DNA from: Caryophanales bacterium
GTDB lineage: Bacteria; Bacillota; Bacilli; Bacillales; Amphibacillaceae
DNA length: 64,000 nt
Reading direction: 5' to 3'
NCBI GenBank assembly: GCA_026168805.1
Contig: JAPFDS010000043.1
Location: 1 to 64,000 of the forward strand
Numbering within the stretch: the stretch's first letter is position 1; every line of letters begins with the position of its first letter. Positions 1 to 8,074 of this stretch are shown piece by piece. The position numbers were made by a program, and so were the translations under genes. The notes beneath the pieces were generated by a model. That model saw only the letters and a list, made by a program, of their open reading frames with translations. It did not search any database and was not told the DNA's origin.

Positions 1-3
1 CAT
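1..3 (-). CDS. Start codon of a gene leaving the left edge
   Basis: The first three bases read ATG on the minus strand and are preceded, at proper spacing (positions 9-16), by an AAAGGAAA ribosome binding site. Upstream lies a good -10 (TATAAT, complement of 52-57). Only the start codon is inside the window, so no product can be named. Its promoter region is the gap between this start and the divergent gene at 209. Confidence 0.5.
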
Positions 4-49
4 ACTGATTTCCTTTATTTTGGATTTGGATAGGTTTACTACCTACCAC

Positions 50-82
50 CATTATAAAGGATTTTTTATTGCTTGAAAACCA
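50..82 (-). promoter_or_regulatory. Probable sigma-A promoter for the left-edge gene
   Basis: On the minus strand TATAAT (52-57) is preceded after about 17 bases by TTTTCA. Position fits the start codon at 3 with its AAAGGAAA site. The -35 is weak. Confidence 0.35.
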
Positions 83-208
83 AATACAGTATCTTTAGAA
101 AGTTATTAATTTTTAGTAATAATTAATGCAATGCTAGTGATATTTTAGCATTAAAAGTGTTCACGTGTATGATATGATTGCATTAGAATAATGAATTGGT
201 GGGGTTGT

Positions 209-673
209 ATGAGTATTTGGTTTGGCATTAATTTTTTCATCCTTTTATTTGTATTGTGGAAAATATCTTCAGGCACTCTAAGTATCCACATTTTATTTGG
301 GGCATGTGCTTTTTTGATCCTTTTATATAATTTTACACGGCATGCATTTTTTGCAACCATTCGATCAAACATCCCACGAAAGACGAAAATCAAGTATGCG
401 AACATCTCTAAAAAAGTACTTCCGTATCATAAATGGACAGGCACACTTGCATTCCTACTTATGACCATTCATGTATCCCTTATTGTTTACCACTTTGGCT
501 TTCATCCAAGTAGTATAAAAATGATGACAGGGGCCATCAGTGCGATTATTTTCACTGGCGTTGCTCTCTTTGGATGGTTACGTTGGTATCGGACGACCGT
601 ACGGAGAAGGTATATCCACTGGATTCTTGCCTTCTGTTTAGTGTTTGCAGCTCTGTTACATATCTATGTTTAA
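209..673 (+). CDS. Cytochrome b561 / ferric-reductase-like four-helix membrane protein
   Basis: A 154-residue integral membrane protein with about four hydrophobic helices. Histidines lie in or at the ends of helices (SIHILFG, TRHAFF, PYHKWTG, TIHVSLIVYHFGFH, YIHWILAF, LLHIYV), the pattern expected of a transmembrane di-heme cytochrome such as the b561 or ferric-reductase-like transmembrane families. The start at 209 is chosen because GGTGGGG lies just before it; an in-frame ATG at 191 has no ribosome site. It stands alone, convergent with yhgE. Electron partners are not visible here, so the role in membrane electron transfer is inferred. Confidence 0.55.
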   Translation: MSIWFGINFFILLFVLWKISSGTLSIHILFGACAFLILLYNFTRHAFFATIRSNIPRKTKIKYANISKKVLPYHKWTGTLAFLLMTIHVSLIVYHFGFHPSSIKMMTGAISAIIFTGVALFGWLRWYRTTVRRRYIHWILAFCLVFAALLHIYV

Positions 674-711
674 AAAAACAATCCAGGGACTCCTCCCCGG
701 ATTGTTTTTTT
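672..711. terminator. Bidirectional terminator
   Basis: Hairpin AACAATCC/GGATTGTT with A-run on the left and T-run on the right, lying between two convergent genes (154-aa membrane protein and yhgE). It can end transcripts from both sides. Confidence 0.85.
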
Positions 712-723
712 AGTTAATTCTTT

Positions 724-2898
724 TTAATGAAAAATACCTGTCTCTCTTGATTTCTTCATTAGCTTCGTAGATCTCTTATTTAATGCTTCTTTGAAAATTG
801 CACCAAATATAACTGCTACAATGACACAACCCGTTAAGAACAGTATATCTACCAAAGCATTGTGCCAAACAATTCCTCCAACGGCTTCTCTCATCAACCC
901 AACTGCATATGTGAAAGGTAAAAATGGGCTAATGACTTGGAAAAACTTCGGCAATAATACAACTGGATACGTTCCTCCCGACCCTGAAATTTGTAAGACA
1001 AGCATTACAATGGCAATAGATTTACCTACGTCCCCAAATACCGAGACAAAAGTATAAATGATAGTGATAAACACAAAGCTACAAAACAGCCCAAAAATAA
1101 CAAACCAAACAGGATGAGCTATATTTACCTCGATTAAAAATATATCACCAAAAGTCACGATTAATGCTTGCAGGATACCAATCAATACAAAGAACATTAA
1201 CTTTCCAAAGTAAATTTCTCTTGAACGAAAGTCTGCACCATGGATGACGTCCGTTGCTAATAAAGATATCAGCAACAACCCACCAACCCATAATGATAGA
1301 ACGGTATAAAAAGGAGTCATACCTGTTCCATAATTTTGAATCGGGAAAATAGGGTGTTCGGTTAATGTAACAGGTTCAGCAAAGAAACCTCTTTCCGCCT
1401 CAGGATCATTTTGTAAAAGGTCGATCACTTCTTGCAAATCCAAATCTTCTTGTGTTGCCCGCACGCGGTCGGCTAGCTCTGTTACTTTGTCATGAATATA
1501 CGGATATTCAAGAAGGATCTCATCTAATAATTCTGTTCCATCTGTTAAACTTCCATCTGTACGATTCAATAAATCTTTAACAGTTGGCAATGTACCTTGA
1601 ATATCTGTCACCATTGCACGTGCATCTGCAATCGTCGTTTGGGCTTGACTGAACTGTTCAAGAACAAAAGGTTCGATCCTTTGATCATACGTTTCTTTAA
1701 AAGTAGCTAACGATTGTTCTACATCTTTAGAAACCTCAGTAATATGAGCGAACACGTCTTCCACTTCTGATTCTTTTTCATCAATAAAATCAACAATTTT
1801 TTCCGCTTCAGATTTACCATCTTCTAATATTCCTGATAACTCCTGTAAATCCTCTACAGCAGTATTTAAAATTTCTAAAGCTTCCTCATTTGGCTCCTCT
1901 TCCTCGTTTATTTGCTCGACAACGGACTCTAAAACCTCTTCAATCGTTTGAATGGAGGAAAGGGAGTCATCTATTTTCTCCTCGATCTTATCTTGTGTTA
2001 GTTCACCTTCAGAAAAGTCGACACCTGCCTGTTCGATTTCTTCCATAAAAGCGTTAATAGAAGCAACTGTTTCTTCCGCTTTATCTAATTCTTCTCGAAC
2101 TTTTGGACCTAGTTCCTCTAGTTCATCTTCTGCCTCTTGTAAAAATGCTTTCGTTTCATCAATCGTATCTAAGCCACTTTGAACAGCTGTTTCAACTTCC
2201 GGCATTTTATTTTGTGCCTTATGCACAATATCTTGCGCTTCTGTTGCATCAGTCATCGTCGACTCTAATGTTTCGTGAATATCTGGCAAACGTTCTTCAA
2301 TAGTAAATAAATAATCCTCAAATTGTTCAATATTAGGGATTTCTTCTTCTATTTCTAAGCCTATGTCATTAAATACTTCGAATATAATTCCGTTTACGGT
2401 TGAAACAAACTCACTGCCAATGTTTTCTACAATGACACTAGCTCCTTTTTCTGTGATCTTAGGAGCGATTGCGTTAATCTTTTCGTTCACATAGTATTCC
2501 ACATTGGCCTTTTCTGGCTCCGCTTGAATGACTGTACCAAGACTCTCTGAAAAGTTTTCTGGAATTAAAATAACGGCGAACAAATCGCCTTTTTCTAATT
2601 TGTCCATTGCTTCTTTTTTATGTAAAAACTCCCATTGCATGGAATCATTATCGTGTAGCGTTTCTACCAATTCTTCCCCGACATCAATTGCCTCGTCTCT
2701 TACAGTAGCCCCTTGGTCTTCATTCACCAGACCAACAGGAATTTGATCTGTTTGTCCATAAGGATCCCAAGATGCTGTAATATTTAACCATGCATATAGA
2801 GAAGGTAAGAAGATTAATCCTCCTAATATAACTAAAGCTACCCAGTTTCTACTCACATTTTTTAAATCATTTGAAAAAATGTGCCAACTATTTTTCAT
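724..2898 (-). CDS. yhgE: YhgE/Pip domain membrane protein
   Basis: A 724-residue protein of the YhgE/Pip (phage-infection-protein) family. One N-terminal membrane helix (about 20-40) is followed by a long extracytoplasmic, acidic, coiled-coil-rich region (about 45-510) and a C-terminal block of about five to six helices (from about 530) resembling ABC-2 type permease domains. Relatives serve as phage receptors or in envelope/ESX-type export contexts; the substrate is unknown. ATG at 2898 is preferred to the GTG at 2907 because the AGGTG ribosome site overlaps the GTG but lies six bases before the ATG. Monocistronic between two terminators. Confidence 0.8.
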   Translation of the reverse strand: MKNSWHIFSNDLKNVSRNWVALVILGGLIFLPSLYAWLNITASWDPYGQTDQIPVGLVNEDQGATVRDEAIDVGEELVETLHDNDSMQWEFLHKKEAMDKLEKGDLFAVILIPENFSESLGTVIQAEPEKANVEYYVNEKINAIAPKITEKGASVIVENIGSEFVSTVNGIIFEVFNDIGLEIEEEIPNIEQFEDYLFTIEERLPDIHETLESTMTDATEAQDIVHKAQNKMPEVETAVQSGLDTIDETKAFLQEAEDELEELGPKVREELDKAEETVASINAFMEEIEQAGVDFSEGELTQDKIEEKIDDSLSSIQTIEEVLESVVEQINEEEEPNEEALEILNTAVEDLQELSGILEDGKSEAEKIVDFIDEKESEVEDVFAHITEVSKDVEQSLATFKETYDQRIEPFVLEQFSQAQTTIADARAMVTDIQGTLPTVKDLLNRTDGSLTDGTELLDEILLEYPYIHDKVTELADRVRATQEDLDLQEVIDLLQNDPEAERGFFAEPVTLTEHPIFPIQNYGTGMTPFYTVLSLWVGGLLLISLLATDVIHGADFRSREIYFGKLMFFVLIGILQALIVTFGDIFLIEVNIAHPVWFVIFGLFCSFVFITIIYTFVSVFGDVGKSIAIVMLVLQISGSGGTYPVVLLPKFFQVISPFLPFTYAVGLMREAVGGIVWHNALVDILFLTGCVIVAVIFGAIFKEALNKRSTKLMKKSRETGIFH

Positions 2899-3027
2899 GT
2901 GTCTCACCTATTCTGTATTCGTTGATGGTTATGGCACTCATTCATTTCGAGTGCAGTGTTATTATATCAAATGTGTAAATCATATGATTGCTCTTTATTC
3001 CTTTGCTATAAAAAACATTATATACAT

Positions 3028-3456
3028 TTACGCCTTCTGTGCTTGTTTGATGGAAATTGTAGTCGGTGCCTCTGCGGTGGTAATCATTGTCCAATTTGGT
3101 GATAGCATTCCTTTTAACGTAGCCTGTTGTTCTTCTGTCACTTGTAAATATTCAATCCCTTGTTCTAATTGGTTGAAGTCCTGCTCCGGTACCTTTGAGA
3201 ATTTTAATCGTAATAGATTTATCAGTCCATTAAACGTTAAAAACTTAATTTGATATCCCGCTTCTAAAATAGACGTCAATCTTTCTTCGTCTTCAGCTAA
3301 CGCCTGCAATAAAGTAAAATCAAAGGTTTCATAGTCTTTTTCCCATTGTTTGATCGATGCATCGTTCACTTGAATCAATTCATGATTTGTTACACCAGTA
3401 TTTTTAAGGTTTTCAATTATATATGCTTCCATTAACGTTATTCTTTCTAATGCCAT
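3028..3456 (-). CDS. Hypothetical protein, 142 aa
   Basis: A soluble, mainly helical 142-residue protein beginning MALERITLMEAYIIENLK; no family recognised. The start at 3456 follows AAGGAGAG by eight bases, whereas the upstream in-frame ATG at 3477 has none. No signal peptide or membrane segment. It lies in the same direction as the lipoprotein gene upstream but a terminator separates them, so it is probably transcribed alone. Confidence 0.6.
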   Translation of the reverse strand: MALERITLMEAYIIENLKNTGVTNHELIQVNDASIKQWEKDYETFDFTLLQALAEDEERLTSILEAGYQIKFLTFNGLINLLRLKFSKVPEQDFNQLEQGIEYLQVTEEQQATLKGMLSPNWTMITTAEAPTTISIKQAQKA

Positions 3457-3579
3457 CAAATTTCTCTCCTTGTTCATCCCATCATTTACTTACGTTCTAC
3501 ATAAACAGTAGTGCAGTTGATTATAATGGATTATTTCCCCTTCTTCAATCGATATTGATTAAATCTTTTGTTTACTCAC

Positions 3580-3620
3580 AAAAAGGAGCCATCTCCTCTT
3601 ATTTCCTGGGAAATGACTCC
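3580..3620 (-). terminator. Terminator after the lipoprotein gene
   Basis: On the minus strand GGAGtCATtTCC pairs with GGAgATGgCTCC and is followed by TTTTT. It lies 31 bases after the stop of the lipoprotein gene. Confidence 0.65.
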
Positions 3621-3650
3621 GATTGTAGTTCTTTTTATATTTTTAACGCA

Positions 3651-4136
3651 TTACTTAATATGGTCATTAAAGAGTGGCTTTTCATCATCATCTAACGAAA
3701 TGATTTTTAGGTGATTGTCATGTTTCACGAAAATACTCTTGTATTTCTTTTGTCCATTTCCATCTTCGAATAAAATAATGCGATTTCCATTGTTGTCTGT
3801 TTCTACAATTCCAGTATATTCGTCTACATCAATATTGTCTGCAATATGATCGTACTCATCGAATTCTTCGATTGCACTATTGTCTGCTCCAGTTGATTCC
3901 TCTTCAGTTTCTTCAGTTTCTTCAGTACCTTCTGAGTTTTCGTCTGTTTCACCATCAGATTCTTCTTCAGCGTCTTCTGTGCCTTCTGCGTCTTCTGTGC
4001 CTTCTGCGTCTTCTGTGTCTTCTGATTGTTCTGGTTCGTTTACTGGTTCTTCACTAGGTTCAGAGGAGTCATTGTCATTCCCCCCACAAGCTGCTAACAC
4101 AATTGTCACGAGTAATACAAGTAATGTTTTTTTCAT
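3651..4136 (-). CDS. Acidic repeat lipoprotein
   Basis: A 161-residue lipoprotein: signal MKKTLLVLLVTIVLAAC with lipobox LAAC and lipidated Cys17, then a very acidic Glu/Asp/Thr/Ser/Gly linker (about 20-90) and a small folded C-terminal domain (about 95-161, beginning DEYDHIADNIDVDEYTG). The linker contains perfect repeats of EDAEGT encoded by an 18-bp tandem repeat (about 3969-4022). Expected on the outer face of the membrane; function unknown. The acidic linker probably acts as a spacer through the wall. Confidence 0.75.
   Translation of the reverse strand: MKKTLLVLLVTIVLAACGGNDNDSSEPSEEPVNEPEQSEDTEDAEGTEDAEGTEDAEEESDGETDENSEGTEETEETEEESTGADNSAIEEFDEYDHIADNIDVDEYTGIVETDNNGNRIILFEDGNGQKKYKSIFVKHDNHLKIISLDDDEKPLFNDHIK
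3969..4022. repeat. 18-bp tandem repeat in the lipoprotein gene
   Basis: About three units of 18 bp encoding (EDAEGT)n. Such repeats can vary in copy number by slippage without changing frame. Confidence 0.7.
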
Positions 4137-4250
4137 AAAAAAACCCTTCTTTCTTCTTTGTTGTTTTTCATGCTTTTTGCAAAGTGTTTATCTACTTTAT
4201 ACTTGAGAAAACCAGATGTCAATTACTTTTGTGAAATAGATACCAAAATA

Positions 4251-4287
4251 CCATGACAAATGTCATGGTCTATCCATGACATTCATG
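4251..4287 (+). promoter_or_regulatory. DesR operator of the des promoter
   Basis: A perfect palindrome CCATGACA-AA-TGTCATGG (4251-4268) is followed 23 bp later by a second, imperfect site CCATGACATTCATG (4274-4287). A -10 (TATACT, 4313-4318) lies downstream with only a T-tract as -35, so the promoter should need an activator. With transcription starting near 4325 the two sites fall at about -74 to -38, like the DesR-P sites at the Bacillus subtilis des promoter (established knowledge). Binding by the DesR encoded here is inferred. Confidence 0.75.
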
Positions 4288-4390
4288 TCTTTTTTTTCGA
4301 AGTTTTTGCCGTTATACTCAGTTCATGCATACGAAACAACTAGAGTGGACGATATCCACGTACCTGTACAATATTTTATGGGAGGTTCTT

Positions 4391-5425
4391 ATGAATAATA
4401 AAAAGAAACAAAGGCAATTACGAAAAGATGTTGCACCGTTTGCACAATCAACCACTACATCAAGTGTTTTTCAATTAATGAATACAATCCTACCCCTTTT
4501 TCTATTTTGGTATTTAGCTTATGTTAGTTTATCCATTTCAGTCTGGCTTATGATTCCATTTGTCATTTTAGCATCTGGATTTGTCATTCGAACATTTATT
4601 ATTTTTCATGATTGTACACACTATTCATTTTTTACGAGTAATAAAGCAAACCGAATCGTTGGCACGATTACAGGAATCATTACTTTATTTGCTTATGAAA
4701 AGTGGAAAAGAAACCATGCCATCCATCATGCAACAAGTAGTAATTTAGACAAGCGCGGAACGGGTGACGTATGGGTCATGACTGTTGAAGAATATGTCGA
4801 AGCTTCTAAATGGAAGCGATTAGCTTACAGACTTTACCGCAATCCGATCGTCATGTTTGGATTTGGTCCCATCTATTTATTTTTAATTTCAAACCGTTTT
4901 AATCGCAAAGGTGCAAGGTGGAAAGAACGATTGAACACATATGTCATTAATATGTTAATTGTCATCATTTATGGATTATTAATCTACGCAATTGGGTGGC
5001 AAGCATTCTTACTTATTCAGCTTCCTATTTTAATGATTTCTGGATCGTTAGGAATCTGGTTGTTTTATGTACAACACCAATTTGAAGATTCCTATTTTGA
5101 AGATGAAAGCGAATGGGATTTTGTAAAGGCGGCAGTAGACGGTAGTTCTTATTACAAATTGCCGAAGATCCTTCAATGGCTTACAGGAAACATTGGCTAC
5201 CACCACGTACACCATTTAGCACCAAGAGTACCAAATTATAAATTAGAAGAGGCACATGAATCAACACCTCCTTTACAAAAAGCAACTACGATTACGCTGG
5301 CTTCTAGTTTACAATCCATTCGTTTTCGATTATATGATGCAAAAACTAGATCGTTTGTCAATTTCAAAGAAATTAAACACTTACTGAATCAAGGTTTATC
5401 GAATAATCAACCCTCGACTGAATAA
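4391..5425 (+). CDS. des: Membrane acyl-lipid fatty acid desaturase
   Basis: A 344-residue membrane desaturase that introduces double bonds into phospholipid acyl chains to restore fluidity in the cold. The three histidine boxes of the di-iron centre are present: HDCTH (73-77), HAIHH (109-113) and HHVHH (271-275), separated by membrane helices. The ATG at 4391 follows GGGAGG by five bases; the upstream in-frame ATG at 4325 has no ribosome site and would lie at the predicted transcription start. It is followed by its own terminator and then by desK-desR, the thermosensor system known to control it. Confidence 0.92.
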   Translation: MNNKKKQRQLRKDVAPFAQSTTTSSVFQLMNTILPLFLFWYLAYVSLSISVWLMIPFVILASGFVIRTFIIFHDCTHYSFFTSNKANRIVGTITGIITLFAYEKWKRNHAIHHATSSNLDKRGTGDVWVMTVEEYVEASKWKRLAYRLYRNPIVMFGFGPIYLFLISNRFNRKGARWKERLNTYVINMLIVIIYGLLIYAIGWQAFLLIQLPILMISGSLGIWLFYVQHQFEDSYFEDESEWDFVKAAVDGSSYYKLPKILQWLTGNIGYHHVHHLAPRVPNYKLEEAHESTPPLQKATTITLASSLQSIRFRLYDAKTRSFVNFKEIKHLLNQGLSNNQPSTE

Positions 5426-5440
5426 AGCCTGTTCACTCGC

Positions 5441-5488
5441 AAAGCGATTGTCTGCATCCTGTGTATCATGCGGACAATCGCTTTTTTT
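5441..5488 (+). terminator. Terminator of des
   Basis: Stem AAAGCGATTGTC with ATGC extension pairing to GACAATCGCTTT, followed by TTTTTTT. It separates des from desKR. Confidence 0.85.
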
Positions 5489-5524
5489 GTTATACTAAGA
5501 TGAGAAGGAAATGAGGTTTCTCTT

Positions 5525-6643
5525 GTGCAAAAATGGTATCATATTTTCCCTAAAAACACTGGACTAAGTTTATATGTATGGCTCGTCTTTTGCGTCTTGC
5601 CTTTTTATTTTATATTTAAATCATCATCCAACATTGATCTTGCAGTAGGTCTCGTGATGATTGTTTTGTTTTTCATTGTATATCGTTTATCATTTATGTC
5701 ATCCAACTGGTTTATGTATGTGTGGATCAGTATTGGAATCATATTAAGTATCTATATGACATTGTTTTTCGGTTACGTGTACTTCGCTCTCTTTTTGGCG
5801 TACTTTATCGGGCATATTCAACAAAAGCCAGGTTTTATCTCCATGTATGTGATCCATCTTGTCGGTACACTTTTAGCGATAACTGCTAGCTTCTTTCTTA
5901 AAACAGAGTTACTCATATCACAACTTCCATTTATTATTATATGTTTAATCGCCGTTATTCTTTTACCGTTCACGATTTATAATCGTAAAAAACAGGATAA
6001 ATTAGAATCCATGTTAGACGATGCGAATGAAAAAATCTCTGACTTACTTATTATTGAAGAGCGACAACGAATTGCTCGCGATCTACATGACACACTCGGT
6101 CAAAAGTTGTCTATGATTGGTCTGAAAAGTGATTTAGCTAGCAAAATTGTTTCGACTCGTCCCGAAGATGCAAAACTAGAAATGAAAGATATTCAATTAA
6201 CCGCACGAACAGCCCTAAAAGAAGTGCGTGAAATGGTATCAGATATGCGGATGATTCGATTAGAAGATGAAATTATTCGAATCAAGCAACTCCTCAAAGC
6301 AGCGCAAATTGACCTAGAAATAAAGGGGGATTTTAAAGACATCCATACCTCTTTACTTATCGAGAACGTGATCAGCATGTGCTTAAAAGAATCTATCACA
6401 AACATAGTCAATCATAGCCAGGCATCCCTGTGCACGATTTCCTTCTCTCAATCGAAGGATGAAATTGTTATGAACATTCACGACAATGGAAGAGGATTCG
6501 AAACAAATAATCCTAGAATGATGCAAAGTCATGGATTAAAAGGAATGGCTGAAAGAATTGAATTTATGAATGGAACATTTGCAATTGACTCAGAACAAGG
6601 AACAACGATCAATATCAACATTCCATTCGCCATTCAGCAATAA
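5525..6643 (+). CDS. desK: Membrane-fluidity sensor histidine kinase DesK
   Basis: A 372-residue histidine kinase. The first 155 residues form four to five membrane helices that sense bilayer thickness in DesK proteins. A HisKA_3 helix follows with RQRIARDLHDTLGQKLS; the phospho-accepting His is residue 188, the same number as in B. subtilis DesK. The ATPase domain has an N box (about 285-300) and DNGRGF. GTG start at 5525 after AATGAGG. Together with DesR 34 bp downstream it should phosphorylate or dephosphorylate DesR according to membrane order and so control des. Confidence 0.92.
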   Translation: MQKWYHIFPKNTGLSLYVWLVFCVLPFYFIFKSSSNIDLAVGLVMIVLFFIVYRLSFMSSNWFMYVWISIGIILSIYMTLFFGYVYFALFLAYFIGHIQQKPGFISMYVIHLVGTLLAITASFFLKTELLISQLPFIIICLIAVILLPFTIYNRKKQDKLESMLDDANEKISDLLIIEERQRIARDLHDTLGQKLSMIGLKSDLASKIVSTRPEDAKLEMKDIQLTARTALKEVREMVSDMRMIRLEDEIIRIKQLLKAAQIDLEIKGDFKDIHTSLLIENVISMCLKESITNIVNHSQASLCTISFSQSKDEIVMNIHDNGRGFETNNPRMMQSHGLKGMAERIEFMNGTFAIDSEQGTTININIPFAIQQ

Positions 6644-6677
6644 AGGGATACAACTGACATGGAAAGGAGTTCGTCCG

Positions 6678-7280
6678 ATGATTCGTATTGTTTTAGCAGA
6701 AGATCAAGGTATGTTACTGGGGGCGCTCGGATCATTACTAAATTTAGAAGAAGACATGGAAGTCGTTGGTAAAGCTAAGAATGGTGAGGAGGCTTTGCAA
6801 TTAGTCAAACAACATCAGCCTGATGTTTGTATTATGGATATCGAAATGCCAGTAATCACAGGCCTTGATGCTGCAGAAGCTTTAATAAATGATCCATGTA
6901 AGGTTATAATATTAACAACCTTTGCACGAGCAGGCTATTTTGAACGTGCCCAAAAGGCAAATGTGCGTGGCTATTTATTAAAAGATAGTCCTAGTGATGA
7001 GCTCGCTCATGCAATACGCACGATTATGGACGGGAGAAGAGTATACGCCCCAGAGCTCATTGACTTAACATATAGTAATAATGTAAATCCATTAACAAGT
7101 AGGGAAAGACAAGTCATTTCAAAAATTGCAGAGGGCAAAAGCACAAAAATGATTGCCAATGAACTATCAATTACATCAGGTACTGTGCGAAACTACATTT
7201 CAACGATTCTTGATAAACTAGAAGTTACGAATCGTATAGAAGCCGTTTCACGTTTTAAAGAACAAGGATGGTTTAAGTAA
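6678..7280 (+). CDS. desR: Response regulator DesR
   Basis: A 200-residue NarL-type response regulator: receiver domain with phospho-acceptor Asp54 (CIMDIEMP) and a LuxR-type helix-turn-helix near the C-terminus (LTSRERQVISKIAEGKSTKM). Start at 6678 is set by AAAGGAG; the longer open frame overlapping desK lacks a ribosome site. It is co-transcribed with desK and should bind the paired palindromes at 4251-4287 to activate des. Confidence 0.92.
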   Translation: MIRIVLAEDQGMLLGALGSLLNLEEDMEVVGKAKNGEEALQLVKQHQPDVCIMDIEMPVITGLDAAEALINDPCKVIILTTFARAGYFERAQKANVRGYLLKDSPSDELAHAIRTIMDGRRVYAPELIDLTYSNNVNPLTSRERQVISKIAEGKSTKMIANELSITSGTVRNYISTILDKLEVTNRIEAVSRFKEQGWFK

Positions 7281-7306
7281 AATCAACAATTATCGGAGGA
7301 AGAGCT

Positions 7307-7822
7307 ATGGAAAACATTACATTGAGAACATTTGAACGAGAAGATATACCTTTTGTTCATAAGCTATTGAACAATCGTGAAGTGATGTCTTATTGGTTTG
7401 AGGAGGCATATGCGTCGAAAGTTTCATTAGAGGATACGTTTCAAAAGAACAAAGATGATACAAGCATTCGAAGTTTGATCATCGACAGCGAAGGAGTACA
7501 AATAGGACTTGTCCAATTACTCTTTATTGATCCTGTTAGCAGAAATGCAGAATTTGCAATTATGATTGATCCCAAACACCAAGGGAAAGGATATGCTCAT
7601 CCTTCTACTGAGTACGCAATTGAGTACGCATTTAATGTGCTCAATTTACATAAATTATATCTTTGGGTAGATGAGGAAAATAAAAAGGCAATCCACATTT
7701 ATAAAAAACATGGATTTACAATCGATTCTACTCTTCGTGAACATTTCTTTGTCAATGGATCCTATCATAATGTAGTGATCATGAGTATTTTTCAAAGGGA
7801 TTATTTGGCACACAAAATATAA
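7307..7822 (+). CDS. speG: Spermidine N1-acetyltransferase
   Basis: A 171-residue GNAT enzyme. The sequence follows SpeG closely: LRTFEREDIPFVHKL, NNREVMSYWFEE, the acetyl-CoA motif DPKHQGKGYA, and NLHKLYLWVDEENKKAIHIY followed by HGF. SpeG acetylates spermidine/spermine to limit polyamine toxicity under cold or salt stress. It lies 26 bp after desR with ribosome site GGAGG and may be read with desKR; a joint cold-stress role is plausible but inferred. A palindromic repeat follows its stop. Confidence 0.85.
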   Translation: MENITLRTFEREDIPFVHKLLNNREVMSYWFEEAYASKVSLEDTFQKNKDDTSIRSLIIDSEGVQIGLVQLLFIDPVSRNAEFAIMIDPKHQGKGYAHPSTEYAIEYAFNVLNLHKLYLWVDEENKKAIHIYKKHGFTIDSTLREHFFVNGSYHNVVIMSIFQRDYLAHKI

Positions 7823-7826
7823 AACT

Positions 7827-8066
7827 GGAGCTGAGACAATATTAAAATTGACTCAAATATGAACATTCTAATTTAGTGAAGTGGAGATATCCGCTTCGGA
7901 AATATACTTCGCTTTCCTGCGGGCGGCTGGCAAGCCTCCGCAGGCTATCGCCTTGCGGGGTCTAGCCTATGCCTTTGCTCCCGCGGGAGTCTACGTATAT
8001 TTCCTATGCTAAATTAGAATGTTATTCATATTTTCGGAGATACAACTTTGATTTGTCTCAACCCCT
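7827..8066 (+). repeat. Palindromic repetitive element, copy A (full length)
   Basis: A 240-bp element bounded by GGAGCTGAGACAA and its near-complement TTGTCTCAACCCC. Inner arms also pair (ACATTCTAATTTA near 7863 with TAAATTAGAATGT near 8010), and a GC-rich core (about 7911-7990, CTGCGGGCGGCTGGCAAG) lies in the middle. It fills the gap between convergent speG and katE. Copies B (33748-34013) and C (40250-40395) are related. Confidence 0.85.
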
Positions 8067-8074
8067 TTATTTTT

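Noticed and set aside
3872..4206. Ser/Leu-rich frames opposite the acidic lipoprotein
   Set aside because: They are the complement of the Glu/Asp-rich repeat and arise from codon composition.
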